From Nesterenkonia haasae (GTDB taxonomy: Bacteria; Actinomycetota; Actinomycetes; Actinomycetales; Micrococcaceae), in assembly GCF_010119385.1 (NCBI RefSeq), contig NZ_VFIE01000018.1, positions 556,375 through 620,374 of the forward strand: a stretch of 64,000 bases of DNA, read 5' to 3'. The notes beneath the pieces are model-generated. The model did not search any database. It saw nothing but the letters and a program-made list of their open reading frames with translations, and had not been told where the DNA came from. How positions within the stretch are numbered: the first letter of the stretch is position 1; each line of letters begins with the position of its first letter. Positions 8,659 to 17,807 of the stretch are shown piece after piece. The position numbers and the translations under genes are program-made.

Positions 8659-8853
8659 TCAGAGGCCCAGCATCTTCTTAATGCGTGATTCGTCGGCCTT
8701 GGTAACGATCTGGTCAGATGCCAGGCGACGGGTCAGACGCGAAGACTTGTGCTCCAGGTAGTGGCGGCGGTTAGCCTGCTGGCGCTTAATCTTGCCGGAG
8801 CCGGTCTGCTTGAATCGCTTTTTGGCTCCGGAGTGAGTCTTGTTCTTCGGCAT
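8659..8853 (-). CDS. rpmI: 50S ribosomal protein L35
   Basis: Basic 64-residue protein beginning [20 protein letters not shown], diagnostic of L35, and ending KKMLGL. The reading frame is open further upstream, but the ATG at 8853 preceded by AAGGAG sets the correct start. Second gene of the infC-rpmI-rplT cluster. Confidence 0.98.
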   Translation of the reverse strand: MPKNKTHSGAKKRFKQTGSGKIKRQQANRRHYLEHKSSRLTRRLASDQIVTKADESRIKKMLGL

Positions 8854-9138
8854 TGAGCCGCACTCCTTCGGTTCGTTCGGACCTGCAGTGCCTTGGAATG
8901 ATCGACGGGACAATCACGACGACGGCACAGAGGTGGACAGCCCAACTCATCGGTGATGAGTGGCAGTCCCTTTGTCGTGGGCTGGAGGCACGCTCCAAAA
9001 GGGGGCATAGGGCCTCCGGACCCAGCAGTCAATACTAACGGGAAGACCACTGCTGGCCAAAATTTCCAAAGCAGCACCGCCGCGGATATTCCTGCCGGCA
9101 GGTCTCTTATGAGACTCCCTGTGACAGGTCTAGACCGA
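8854..9138 (-). promoter_or_regulatory. infC-rpmI intercistronic leader
   Basis: This 285-base gap is unusually long for a ribosomal operon and holds no plausible gene. It contains several fold-back elements: an 8-base repeat pair at 9022-9029/9049-9056, the 12-base palindrome CCTGCCGGCAGG at 9091-9102, and GTCTC/GAGAC arms at 9102-9115. In other bacteria L20 represses this operon by binding a leader RNA. A similar role here is an inference. Confidence 0.4.
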
Positions 9139-9852
9139 TCAGCGGTTCTTGAGCTCGTCCGGGAGGTAGTCCTCCATGGAGTTGGAGAGCGGCTTGACGT
9201 CCTTCTGATCGGTGGACATCCGCTTCTGGCGCTCCTGAGTCTTCTGCGCGCGACGTTCGTTCTTGGCTTTGGTCTTGGCCTTGTTGTCTTCATTGTCAGA
9301 GACCTCACCGTCACCGGTGGCAGCAGCTTTAGCCTGCTGGGCCTTAGTGCGCAGAGGTCCGACAACCATCACCATGTGCCGGCCGTCTTGGCGAGGGGAT
9401 GACTCCACCTGACCCAAGTCTGCGACGTCTTCGCTGAACCGCTGAAGGAGCCGCACGCCCATCTCTGGGCGCTGCTGCTCACGTCCTCGGAACTGAATCA
9501 TCGCTTTGACCTTGTCACCTGCGTCAAGGAAGCGGCGGGCATGACCGACCTTGGTCTGGTAGTCGTGGTCGTCAATCTTCAGCCTGAAGCGGACTTCCTT
9601 GAGCGTGGTGGTCGACTGGTTCTTACGGGATTCACGGGCCTTAACGGCGGCCTCGTACTTCCACTTGCCAAAGTCCATCAGTTTGCAGACGGGCGGCTTG
9701 GCCTGCGGAGCAACCTCGACCAGATCAAGATCAGCTTCGCCCGCCAAACGCAGTGCGTCGTCAATCCTGACGATTCCCACTTGCTCCCCTTGGGGCCCAA
9801 CGAGGCGGACTTCTGGAACTCGGATACGGCTGTTGATGCGTGGTTCGCTGAT
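9139..9852 (-). CDS. infC: Translation initiation factor IF-3 (AUC start)
   Basis: IF-3 binds the 30S subunit, prevents 50S joining and checks the start codon. Both domains are seen: the N-terminal domain with [17 protein letters not shown] and [15 protein letters not shown], and the C-terminal domain with [13 protein letters not shown] and [14 protein letters not shown]. The conserved N-terminus extends 24 codons before the first ordinary start (GTG at 9780). The frame closes at a TAA eight codons before the ATC at 9852, and no ATG, GTG or TTG lies between. AGGAG sits eight bases before that ATC. A rare AUC start is therefore most likely (237 residues). The tail after residue ~180 is Lys/Asp/Glu-rich. 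Confidence 0.92.
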   Translation of the reverse strand: MSEPRINSRIRVPEVRLVGPQGEQVGIVRIDDALRLAGEADLDLVEVAPQAKPPVCKLMDFGKWKYEAAVKARESRKNQSTTTLKEVRFRLKIDDHDYQTKVGHARRFLDAGDKVKAMIQFRGREQQRPEMGVRLLQRFSEDVADLGQVESSPRQDGRHMVMVVGPLRTKAQQAKAAATGDGEVSDNEDNKAKTKAKNERRAQKTQERQKRMSTDQKDVKPLSNSMEDYLPDELKNR

Positions 9853-9945
9853 CTGTCTTGCTCCTGATTCGATGAGTTACTCTATGAGGCCGATGTTTAG
9901 GCACGCGCTGGCGCGGTTCAAATCGACTGTGAGAATCTTATCAGT

Positions 9946-10338
9946 ATGACTAGTGACCAGAACACCCCGGATCTGCCAATGACGCCGGATGATGAAATTG
10001 CCTCACTGACCGGCACCCATACCCGGGACATTGCTGAGGTACCCGCCGTTGAACTGATCAACACCGTGGCTGTGCACCTGATGAGCGCCGCGGCGGTGAA
10101 GACTGGTCTGGCAGAAGGGCCAGACGCCAAGGAACTCCAGGACCTCGATGAAGCCCGGAAACTCATTACGGCGCTTGCCGGTTTGGTCACCGCAGCGGCA
10201 CCGGAGGTCGGTTCTACCCACGCTGCTCCGCTGCGCGACGGTGTTCGCTCTCTGCAGCTGGCGTTCCGCGAAGCCTCCATCATCGCTGACGCTCCTGGCA
10301 AGGGTCCCGGGGAGAAGTGGACGGGTGCGGTGACCTGA
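9946..10338 (+). CDS. DUF1844 domain protein
   Basis: A 130-residue cytoplasmic protein. The core reads PAVELINTVAVHLMSAAAVKTGL, then a KELQDLDEARKLITALAGL helix, as in the DUF1844 family, which in actinobacteria is usually found beside infC. The N-terminal 30 residues are acidic. Function unknown. It diverges from infC, so the 93-base gap should hold both promoters. Confidence 0.8.
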   Translation: MTSDQNTPDLPMTPDDEIASLTGTHTRDIAEVPAVELINTVAVHLMSAAAVKTGLAEGPDAKELQDLDEARKLITALAGLVTAAAPEVGSTHAAPLRDGVRSLQLAFREASIIADAPGKGPGEKWTGAVT

Positions 10339-10386
10339 GTCCGCATTTCCACACTTCGCTCCAACCCCAGTGAACGGACGAAGTTG

Positions 10387-10788
10387 CTAACTCTGCGCTG
10401 TATCGAGCCACTGCGCCGTGGGCTTGATGAATAGCAAAACCAATGCCGCGGCCGCCGGTATGAGGAAGATCAGTCCAGTCAGGAGCTCGCCGCCAGCAAA
10501 GAAGCTGAACGAAAGCACCACAATCAGCAGTTGAAGGACCATTGCCGGCGTCCGCGCTGACGGCGCCCCGGAAAAGATCTTGAATCCCAACAGCACCAGA
10601 ACCGCACCTGTAAGTATGTAGAGCACGGTCAGCGCGATAGTGCCAGCCGTGTCCAGTACCTGTGCGTCTGAGCTGACGGCAGCCACGAGAGTACCCAGAA
10701 TGATGACAGCACCCTGGCAGAACAAGATCACGTAGATGGTCCACACCGTAGCTGGGCGTGGCGGTCTGACGGACGGCAACTCTGACAT
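10387..10788 (-). CDS. Hypothetical four-helix membrane protein
   Basis: A 133-residue protein with about four hydrophobic helices (residues 17-38, 47-68, 79-98, 103-122) and short loops; the N-terminus is Pro/Arg-rich and cytoplasmic. I recognise no family motif. It converges on the DUF1844 gene and is separated from whiB1 by a strong terminator. Confidence 0.6.
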   Translation of the reverse strand: MSELPSVRPPRPATVWTIYVILFCQGAVIILGTLVAAVSSDAQVLDTAGTIALTVLYILTGAVLVLLGFKIFSGAPSARTPAMVLQLLIVVLSFSFFAGGELLTGLIFLIPAAAALVLLFIKPTAQWLDTAQS

Positions 10789-10834
10789 GGGGACTATTCA
10801 ATCATCTGCTGCGGAACGCTGGCTCTGAAAGTTT

Positions 10835-10890
10835 CAGTAAAGCCGAGCGCCCCACCCTCCGTGTGGAGAGCGGGGCGCTCGGCTTTACTG
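10835..10890. terminator. Strong bidirectional hairpin terminator
   Basis: A perfect 19-base inverted repeat (10835-10853 and 10872-10890) with an 18-base loop lies 17 bases after the whiB1 stop codon. GC-rich arm cores (GCCGAGCGCCCC) are flanked by AAA/TTT. It most likely terminates whiB1 transcription. Confidence 0.8.
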
Positions 10891-10906
10891 ATCGTGCTAC
10901 TCCTGG

Positions 10907-11155
10907 TCAGCTGGCCCTGCGTGCTCGGGCCGCGCGGCGCTTGAGTGCGCGCCGCTCGTCCTCCGACATTCCTCCCCAGACACCGGCGTCCTGACCGGTG
11001 TCCAGTGCCCATTGAAGGCAGGTGTCCATCACGGGGCAGCGCCGACACACGCTCTTAGCTTCTTCAATCTGAAGAAGAGCGGGGCCGGTGTTGCCGACGG
11101 GGAAGAAGAGCTCGGGATCTTTGTCCAGACAAGCTGCTCGGCTGCGCCAATCCAT
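10907..11155 (-). CDS. whiB1: WhiB-family iron-sulfur regulator, WhiB1 type
   Basis: WhiB proteins carry a [4Fe-4S] cluster that senses NO or O2 and bind the primary sigma factor region 4. The four ligands are present with the exact WhiB1 spacing: Cys9, Cys37, Cys40 and Cys46, followed by the GVWGGM turn and a basic tail (RRALKRRAARARR). The 82-residue length and the MDWR start match WhiB1. The ATG at 11155 is chosen; the in-frame GTG at 11164 sits too close to the AAGGAG. Its neighbour pdtaS is also next to whiB1 in mycobacteria. Confidence 0.95.
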   Translation of the reverse strand: MDWRSRAACLDKDPELFFPVGNTGPALLQIEEAKSVCRRCPVMDTCLQWALDTGQDAGVWGGMSEDERRALKRRAARARRAS

Positions 11156-11287
11156 GGCGATCACTACTCCTTGTGCCTGACAACGTAGTACGCCACAGGC
11201 AGGTCTTGGATGCTTTAGTATTTAAGGCTGGCATGTTACGGCCAGGCAAACAAGACCTCTCAGTAGGTGAATTTTGCGAAACGCTGT

Positions 11288-11299
11288 GTGATTGATCAC
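11288..11299. promoter_or_regulatory. Palindrome upstream of whiB1
   Basis: GTGATTGATCAC is a perfect five-base-arm palindrome with a two-base centre, 133 bases before the whiB1 ATG, between whiB1 and pdtaS. It resembles half-sites of CRP/GlxR but the spacing is two bases shorter than that consensus. Role uncertain. Confidence 0.3.
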
Positions 11300-11360
11300 T
11301 TTTGTCCACACATGAGGGTCGCCCCATCGACCATTCTGGAGCCAATGGCTGGTCACCTCC

Positions 11361-12887
11361 CTAGCCAAGAATCGGGGCTCGCAGGACGACCCGAGTTCCG
11401 GGACGATCGACATTCTTCGCTTGTCCGGGCAACCACTCGATGGCGCCGGAAAGTTCGCCGCGTACCAACGTTCGAACGATTTGGAGTCCCAAGCCCGGTT
11501 CCCACTCACCTTCGGGGATGCCGATCCCGTCGTCGGTGAGTTCGATCTCGAGCCGCTGACGCCCGGCCGCGTCTGTAGGGCGGTTGACGCTCAGCGTCAC
11601 CCGCAGGCGCTCCTCAGGCGGAAAGTTGGGAAGACCGTGTTCCACGGCGTTGGCCACCACTTCTGTGATAACCAGCACCAGTGGTGTCACCATATGGGGT
11701 GGAAGCTGGCCGAAGCTGCCTTCCAGACGCGTCTCCGCTGTGCGGTCGGATTGGGCCATCTCCGCAGCCAGATGAAGCTGCCGCCGCATCAGCTCATCAA
11801 CGTCTACGCTCTCCTCCAATCCCTGGGCGAGCGAATCGTGAACCATAGCTATAGTTTCCACCCGGCGCATTGCACGCCTAAGTCCGTCGCGACCCTCAGA
11901 AGAGTCCATTCGCCGGGACTGCATTCGCAGCAGCGCGGAGACAGTCTGGAGGTTGTTCTTCACCCGGTGGTGAATTTCCTTAATAGTCGCGTCTTTGCTC
12001 ATCAGCTGCTTATCTCTGCGGCGAAGCTCGGTCACATCGCGGCAGAGAACCAGGGCTGCGAATCGCTCCCCTCCTTGGAACAGCGGAATGGACCGCAGAG
12101 TGACGGCTGCTCCATGAGCCTCAAGCTCTGCGCGCATCGCTCTGCGCCCGGTGAGCATCAGCGGTTGAGACTCGTCGACGGCGACTCCCGTTGCTCGTTG
12201 GAGCTCAGCGCCGATGCCCGCAAGCGATCTGCCTTCGAGGGCGTCCTGCACGCCCAGCCGCAGGAGCGCTGAAACGGCATTCGGACTGGCGAAGGTGATT
12301 TTTCCGTCCATGTCGAGGCGGAGCAACCCATCCCCCACACGAGGGGCGCCCGAGTAGCCGGTGAACTCTTGTGAGGCATCCGGCCACGCGCCTTCGGCAA
12401 CCATAGTGAGCAGGTCGGCCGCGCAGCGCCGGTAGGTGAGTTCCATGCGAGATGGAGTGCGCAGAGCAGCTACGGAGAAGTGCAGTGTGATCACCGCGAC
12501 TGTCCTCCCGGCACGCACTAAGGGAATGGCGGTGACGCGCATCCGCGCTGGTGAGGGCTGGCCCTGGTCTGAGGAGTTGGTTTCTACCTGGGCCACCCAG
12601 GCGCGTTCGACCATGCGCCGCAGGTCAGCCCTGATTCGGTCACCGACCACATCTCGGTGGACGAGTGTCTGGGTCGTTGAGGGCCTTGCCTGGGCCAGCG
12701 CCACATAGGAGCGGCCTTCCGATTCGACAACACCATCATCGGTGCTCGGAAACCACAGCACGAGGTCCGAGAACGCCAGATCGGACAACAGCTGCCAGTC
12801 ACCGACCAGAGCGTGCAACCACTCAATGTCCTTGCGAGTGAGGTGCCGGTTGTTGTCTAGCCGTTCACTGAGAACATCGACTCCCAC
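11361..12887 (-). CDS. pdtaS: Sensor histidine kinase PdtaS
   Basis: Cytosolic sensor kinase of 508 residues with no membrane segment. A GAF-like domain spans residues ~1-150, a PAS domain ~175-285, and the HisKA_2 dimerisation box EIHHRVKNNLQTVSALLRMQ supplies the phospho-acceptor His near residue 305. The ATPase domain has EVVANAVEHG (N box) and DDGIGIP (G1 box). The known partner PdtaR is an ANTAR-type RNA-binding antiterminator; it is not in this window. GTG start at 12887, only two bases after the stop of the glutamate dehydrogenase gene, so the two are probably co-transcribed. Confidence 0.92.
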   Translation of the reverse strand: MGVDVLSERLDNNRHLTRKDIEWLHALVGDWQLLSDLAFSDLVLWFPSTDDGVVESEGRSYVALAQARPSTTQTLVHRDVVGDRIRADLRRMVERAWVAQVETNSSDQGQPSPARMRVTAIPLVRAGRTVAVITLHFSVAALRTPSRMELTYRRCAADLLTMVAEGAWPDASQEFTGYSGAPRVGDGLLRLDMDGKITFASPNAVSALLRLGVQDALEGRSLAGIGAELQRATGVAVDESQPLMLTGRRAMRAELEAHGAAVTLRSIPLFQGGERFAALVLCRDVTELRRRDKQLMSKDATIKEIHHRVKNNLQTVSALLRMQSRRMDSSEGRDGLRRAMRRVETIAMVHDSLAQGLEESVDVDELMRRQLHLAAEMAQSDRTAETRLEGSFGQLPPHMVTPLVLVITEVVANAVEHGLPNFPPEERLRVTLSVNRPTDAAGRQRLEIELTDDGIGIPEGEWEPGLGLQIVRTLVRGELSGAIEWLPGQAKNVDRPGTRVVLRAPILG

Positions 12888-12889
12888 GG

Positions 12890-15800
12890 TTACGCGCCGA
12901 CAAGCCCGCGTAGATGACGCAGCAATACGGTGATCGATGCCATAGAGAATTCGTGTTCACGCACTTCTGCGGAGAGGCGTTCCGCACGCTCCAACGCCGA
13001 GGCATTAGCCTGTTTCCATTCTTCCAACCGCTGCTGTGGGGCCTGCTGGCCCGTGGTGGTGAGAATAGACTGGGTGATCTCGTGGAGCGCGAAGTACAGC
13101 TCGTCCCGCTGTGCACCACGGGCGAGTGCCTGCCACTTGTCTTCTCTGGGCAGGTTAGTGATGTGGTTCAACAACGAATCGACGTCGAACTCGGCGTAGA
13201 CGGCGTAATAGACCTCAGCCACCACACGTGAGTCCATATGGTTGCTGCGTGCCAAAGCGGCAATGTCCAGCAGTGAGAACGATTCGAACAGTTCGGCGTA
13301 CCAGGCTGCCAGCTCTTCGCCCATACCCAGCTGGAGGACTTCCTCATTCCGGGCTGCCACGCGTTCAGCGTCTGGGCCGTACAGCAGACCGTGCAGCTGC
13401 CGGTACAACGGCGCCATCTGCTCTTGGTAGGAAGCGATGTCGTTCTCCAAGGAATCACTCTCGACCCCGTGGGTCACCAGCCAGCGCACAGCGCGGTCCA
13501 GAAGTCGGCGCATATCTACATACGCCTCAGCCCAGGATGAGGTGGGGAAGTCCACTGGGAGGCGGCGGAGGGCGGCGTCGAACTCTTCAAGATCGAACAG
13601 TTCACGGGCAATGAGGAAGGCCCGCACGACTTGATGCGGAGATGCGAACGTTTCCTCAACAGTGCGGAAGACGAAAGTGGAGCCAGCCATGTTGATCACA
13701 TCATTAGCCACATCGTTGGCGATGATTCGATCTGCCAGCGGATGCTGAGGCAGCTGGTCAGCGAACTGTGAGGTGAGCTGAGTGGGGAAGTAGTCTTCCA
13801 GAATACGGCGCAACCAGGGGTCCTTGGGCAGGCCTGAGGCGGACAGGGCAGCCTTGAGATGGATCTTTGCATAGGCGGCCAGCACGGCGATCTCTGGTGC
13901 GGTCAGCGGCGGCACACCATCATCCAGCCTCTGGTGCATGTCCTGATCAGTAGGGAGCACTTCCAGCTCGCGATCCAATCCGGCGTTGAGCTCAAGCCAG
14001 CCGATGAGCCGACCGAAGCTCGGGGACCATTCGGTGAGTCGGTGCCGTTCGGCGAGCAGCAGCACGTTTTGGTCCTCATTTGTCTGCAGAACAAGTTCGG
14101 CGACGTCCTCTGTCATGTCCTCCAGCAGCCCGTTACGCGCCTCTGGCTCCAGCCGCCCTGATGAGACCAAGGACTCCAGGAGAATCTTGATGTTGACCTC
14201 GTGATCCGAACAGTCGACGCCGGCGGAGTTGTCAATGGCATCAGTGTTGATCAGCACTCCGCGCTGGGCGGCCTCGATCCGACCTGCCTGAGTCAGGCCT
14301 AGGTTGCCGCCTTCGGCGATCACCTTCGCTCTCACGTCCGCACCGTTGATACGGATACCGTTATTGGCGCGGTCGCCCACATCTTCGTGGGACTCGTCCT
14401 CAGCCTTGATATAGGTCCCAATGCCCCCGTTGTAGAGAAGGTCCACGGGTGCTTTCAGCAGAGCGGCAATCAGCTCCGGTGGGGTGAGCTGGTCGGAGGA
14501 GATACCAAACCTGTTCTTCATCTCGGGGCTGATCTCGACACTGCGCACGTCACGCGAAAAGACTCCCCCACCGGCTGAGATCAGCTCTGGGTCGTAGGCG
14601 TCCCAGCCAGATTTCTGCGCATCAAAAAGTCGCTTACGCTCAACAAACGACCGTTGAGGGTCTGGGTCCGGGTCAATGAAGATATGCAGATGGTTGAAGG
14701 CCGCCACCAATCGAATGTGCTCCGACAGGAGCATTCCGTTGCCCATCACATCGCCGCCCATATCACCGACGCCGATGACTGTGAAGTCCTCCGTCTGGGT
14801 GTCATGGCCGAGTGTTTTGAAGTGGGATTTAACCGACTCCCAGGCGCCCCGTGCGGTGATGCCCATCGCCTTGTGGTCGTAACCGACCGACCCTCCGGAG
14901 GCGAAAGCATCGCCCAACCAATGTCCGTACTCATTGCTTATCGCGTTGGCCGTATCGGAGAATGCAGCAGTGCCTTTGTCTGCGGCGACAACCAAGTAGG
15001 GATCGTCGCCGTCGTGCCTCACCACGTTCTCCGGCGGCACCACTGTCATCGTGCCGTCGCTGATCACCTGATTGTCTGTCACGTCCAGCAACGCCCTAAT
15101 GAATGTCATATATGCATCACGACCGGCCTCGAACCAGGCTGACCGGTCCTCTGCCGGATCAGGCAGCTGCTTAGGGTAGAACCCACCTTTGGCTCCCGAT
15201 GGCACGATCACCGCATTCTTGACCATTTGGGCTTTGACCAGTCCCAGAACCTCGGTGCGAAAGTCTTCCGATCGGTCCGACCAGCGCAGACCTCCGCGTG
15301 CGATCCTTTCAAACCGCAGGTGCGAGCCCTCCACGGTGGGTGAGTACACCCAGATTTCGTGTGCCGGACGCGGCGCCGGTGCAGCGTCAATCGACTGTGG
15401 TCTGAGCTTCAGCGCTACCCAGTCCCTGCCCTGATACAGGTTGGTACGGTCTGTGGCTTCTATGAGGTTCAGGAAGGCCGACAGCACCCGGTCAGCGTCC
15501 AGAGTCTTGACCGATTCCAGGGCATCCTGGACCTGCTTGTAACACGCCTGAACCGCCTCTTCACGACCCGAATCAAGATTGGGATCGAACTTGGCCGTAA
15601 ACAGCGCGATGAGGGCGCGAGCGACCTCCGGGTTGGCTAACAACGCATCTGCGAGGAAGTCGTAGGAGTTCGGCATGCCCAACTGGCGCATGTACTTGGC
15701 GTAGGCACGCAGAACAGTCACCCTGCGAATGTCCATGTGCAGGTGCAGCACCAAGCGAGAGAATTCATCGGATTCGACCCGTCCGATGAGCACCTGGTGG

Positions 15801-17761
15801 TACGCCTCCTTGAACAGCTCACTGGTCCCGTAGGGGTCGACGCCTGCCGGATAGCAGATGCCCAAGTCGTAGAGATAACAGGTGGCTCCGTCGGCCGTGA
15901 CGATCGTGTATGCCCGCTCGTCCAACAACTCCAGGCCGAAGTCGTCAATGATGGGCAGCGTGTCGGTGAGAGTCTTAGCGTCCGTCAAGTAGAGCTTGAG
16001 GCGCATATCCGCCGGATCGTCCTGGTCGGGTGCGTAGAAGTACAGGCGCGGTCCAGCCTCAGGCTGAGCCTGCAGCGTCTCAAACTCCGCGGCGTCGTGC
16101 AGTGCGTCGGGGACTTCGTATACCGCACGGTACTCAGGGGGAAATGCTTCACCCCAACGGTTCGAAATGCGGTCGGCGTGAGCCGGTGTGTACCGGGCCG
16201 AAGCCTCCTGGGAGATACCCTCACCCCAAGACCGAACAGCCCGCGCCAGCCTCGCCTCGAGGTCCTCGACGCTGATGCTGATTTCTTCTGCTCCAGGCTT
16301 CAGCCTCATGCGGAAGAACACCCGAGCCAGCACTGAATCGGACAGACGAACCGTGAAGTCGATGGACTCTGCATCAATATGCGCCATCAGCTCATCTTCG
16401 GTACGCCGCCGCGTATGGGTGTTGTACCGATCCCTGGGCATGTACAGCAGCGCCGTCATAAACCGGCCGTAGTGGTCCTGCCGAAGGAAGAGCTTGATGC
16501 GCCTACGCTCCTGTAGCTGGAGGATCTGCCACGCAACCTCTTCCACTTCGGCGATATCCATCTGCATGAGCTCATTGCGCGGATAGGTTTCCAGAATCTG
16601 CAGCAGGTCCGCGCCGGAGTGGGAGTCAGGGCTGAAACCCGAACGGGCTAGAAGCTGCTTAGCCCGGGCCCGCACCAGTGGAATGGTGGAAATGGACTGG
16701 GTGTATGCCCGTTGACTGAAGAGTCCCAGGAATCGGCGCTCACCAGTGACTCGGCCATCCTCATTGAAAGTCTTGACCGCCACATAGTCCATATAGGTGC
16801 GTCGGCGCACAGTGGAGCGCGAATTAGCTTTGGTGATCACCAACGCTTGGGGCTGCAAGGCGCGAGCACGGCCAGCCGAAGAGAGTTCCGAGGAGCTGCG
16901 CGAACGCGGAACTCCTCCCACGTCGGCGAGTATTCCCAGTCCTGTGCCAGGCACGGGCTCTAGCCGAGCGTGGATCCCCTCCTCGTCTTGCCAGCTCTCC
17001 GCTGTGGGTGGTTCACCGGAGTCGTCCTGCTCGTCCCCCCTGAAGGTCAGGGAGTACTCCCTATAGCCGAGGAAAAGGAAATTTCCCTGGCCCATCCATT
17101 CAACGAACTCCGCAGACTCGTCCCGGTCCATCACCCCGTCGAGTCTGCGTATTGTTGCCGCTGCACGGTGGGCCTGTGCCGTCATTCGCTCTTGGTCGCG
17201 GTGGCTGGCCCGCACATCATCGAGGACGCTGTTGAGTCCGGCGACAAGTGTCTCTGCGGCTTCGTCATCGAGGATGCGGTCCAGTTCCACAGTGATCCAG
17301 GACTCGACCTCAACGCGGTCCTGCTCATCGATGAATGCGGCCAGGCTGGGGAGTGCTTGCGTGTCTCCAGAAGACAGGGACCTTCCCTGTGTGGGCAACG
17401 ACTGCACCGCTTTCAGCCGGGCGTCGCGTGTGCTGCGCTTAGTCAGGAGGATGGGGTGCACCACAAGGGCAATAGCGTGTCCGCATCTGGTGACCTCACT
17501 GGTGACCGAATCCACCAGGTAGGGCATGTCATCGGTGGTGACCTGCACCACGCTGCGGTGTTCGGCACGCACCACCGCAACTGCCGGCCGGGCACTTCTG
17601 CGGGAATCGGCCAATCGCACATGGCTCTCGACCCGGTGCAGGCGGGCCGGCATGTCGATCGCAGCCAAGTCCTCCTGGGCGATATGAGCAAAATAGGCTT
17701 CCGCGAGCGCCTCAAACTGATCGTCGTCACGTGTCCAGAGTGTGGTGGGCTGCTCTGCCAT
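12890..17761 (-). CDS. gdh: NAD-specific glutamate dehydrogenase, large (180 kDa) type
   Basis: Oxidatively deaminates glutamate to 2-oxoglutarate with NAD+. At 1623 residues it fits the 180-kDa class, whose long N-terminal part has ACT-like regulatory modules (for example TTDDMPYLVDSVTSEV near residue 75). The catalytic core is around residues 750-1200: ARGGLRWSDR and KAQMVKNAVIVPSGAKGGF hold the substrate Lys, followed by GVGDMGGDVMGNGML in the nucleotide domain and AEGGNLGLTQ. A helical C-terminal domain follows. ATG start. It sits between the CpaE-like gene (46 bases upstream) and pdtaS on the same strand. Confidence 0.95.
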   Translation of the reverse strand: MAEQPTTLWTRDDDQFEALAEAYFAHIAQEDLAAIDMPARLHRVESHVRLADSRRSARPAVAVVRAEHRSVVQVTTDDMPYLVDSVTSEVTRCGHAIALVVHPILLTKRSTRDARLKAVQSLPTQGRSLSSGDTQALPSLAAFIDEQDRVEVESWITVELDRILDDEAAETLVAGLNSVLDDVRASHRDQERMTAQAHRAAATIRRLDGVMDRDESAEFVEWMGQGNFLFLGYREYSLTFRGDEQDDSGEPPTAESWQDEEGIHARLEPVPGTGLGILADVGGVPRSRSSSELSSAGRARALQPQALVITKANSRSTVRRRTYMDYVAVKTFNEDGRVTGERRFLGLFSQRAYTQSISTIPLVRARAKQLLARSGFSPDSHSGADLLQILETYPRNELMQMDIAEVEEVAWQILQLQERRRIKLFLRQDHYGRFMTALLYMPRDRYNTHTRRRTEDELMAHIDAESIDFTVRLSDSVLARVFFRMRLKPGAEEISISVEDLEARLARAVRSWGEGISQEASARYTPAHADRISNRWGEAFPPEYRAVYEVPDALHDAAEFETLQAQPEAGPRLYFYAPDQDDPADMRLKLYLTDAKTLTDTLPIIDDFGLELLDERAYTIVTADGATCYLYDLGICYPAGVDPYGTSELFKEAYHQVLIGRVESDEFSRLVLHLHMDIRRVTVLRAYAKYMRQLGMPNSYDFLADALLANPEVARALIALFTAKFDPNLDSGREEAVQACYKQVQDALESVKTLDADRVLSAFLNLIEATDRTNLYQGRDWVALKLRPQSIDAAPAPRPAHEIWVYSPTVEGSHLRFERIARGGLRWSDRSEDFRTEVLGLVKAQMVKNAVIVPSGAKGGFYPKQLPDPAEDRSAWFEAGRDAYMTFIRALLDVTDNQVISDGTMTVVPPENVVRHDGDDPYLVVAADKGTAAFSDTANAISNEYGHWLGDAFASGGSVGYDHKAMGITARGAWESVKSHFKTLGHDTQTEDFTVIGVGDMGGDVMGNGMLLSEHIRLVAAFNHLHIFIDPDPDPQRSFVERKRLFDAQKSGWDAYDPELISAGGGVFSRDVRSVEISPEMKNRFGISSDQLTPPELIAALLKAPVDLLYNGGIGTYIKAEDESHEDVGDRANNGIRINGADVRAKVIAEGGNLGLTQAGRIEAAQRGVLINTDAIDNSAGVDCSDHEVNIKILLESLVSSGRLEPEARNGLLEDMTEDVAELVLQTNEDQNVLLLAERHRLTEWSPSFGRLIGWLELNAGLDRELEVLPTDQDMHQRLDDGVPPLTAPEIAVLAAYAKIHLKAALSASGLPKDPWLRRILEDYFPTQLTSQFADQLPQHPLADRIIANDVANDVINMAGSTFVFRTVEETFASPHQVVRAFLIARELFDLEEFDAALRRLPVDFPTSSWAEAYVDMRRLLDRAVRWLVTHGVESDSLENDIASYQEQMAPLYRQLHGLLYGPDAERVAARNEEVLQLGMGEELAAWYAELFESFSLLDIAALARSNHMDSRVVAEVYYAVYAEFDVDSLLNHITNLPREDKWQALARGAQRDELYFALHEITQSILTTTGQQAPQQRLEEWKQANASALERAERLSAEVREHEFSMASITVLLRHLRGLVGA

Positions 17762-17807
17762 CGCCTAGTGTCTTCTCCCTTGAAGTTTTAATAAAGCACT
17801 AGTCAGC

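Noticed and set aside
9139-9780. infC starting at the GTG at 9780
   Set aside because: It would remove 24 conserved residues of the IF-3 N-terminal domain and lacks a ribosome binding site, unlike the AUC at 9852.
11288-11299. CRP/GlxR binding site upstream of whiB1
   Set aside because: The palindrome has GTGA and TCAC four bases apart, whereas CRP-type sites need six; kept only as a low-confidence palindrome.
11421-12272. 283-codon open frame on the plus strand inside pdtaS
   Set aside because: It lies wholly antisense to a well-supported kinase; its translation has no recognisable motif and high-GC antisense frames are often open.
12890-17761. Possibility that the 1623-residue frame is a chimera or a multidomain synthase
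   Set aside because: The order of N-terminal regulatory region, substrate-Lys motif and nucleotide domain fits the known 180-kDa glutamate dehydrogenase class at its normal length.
16970-17791. 273-codon open frame on the plus strand over the 5' end of the glutamate dehydrogenase gene
   Set aside because: Antisense to the ACT-like N-terminal region of the dehydrogenase; no independent support.
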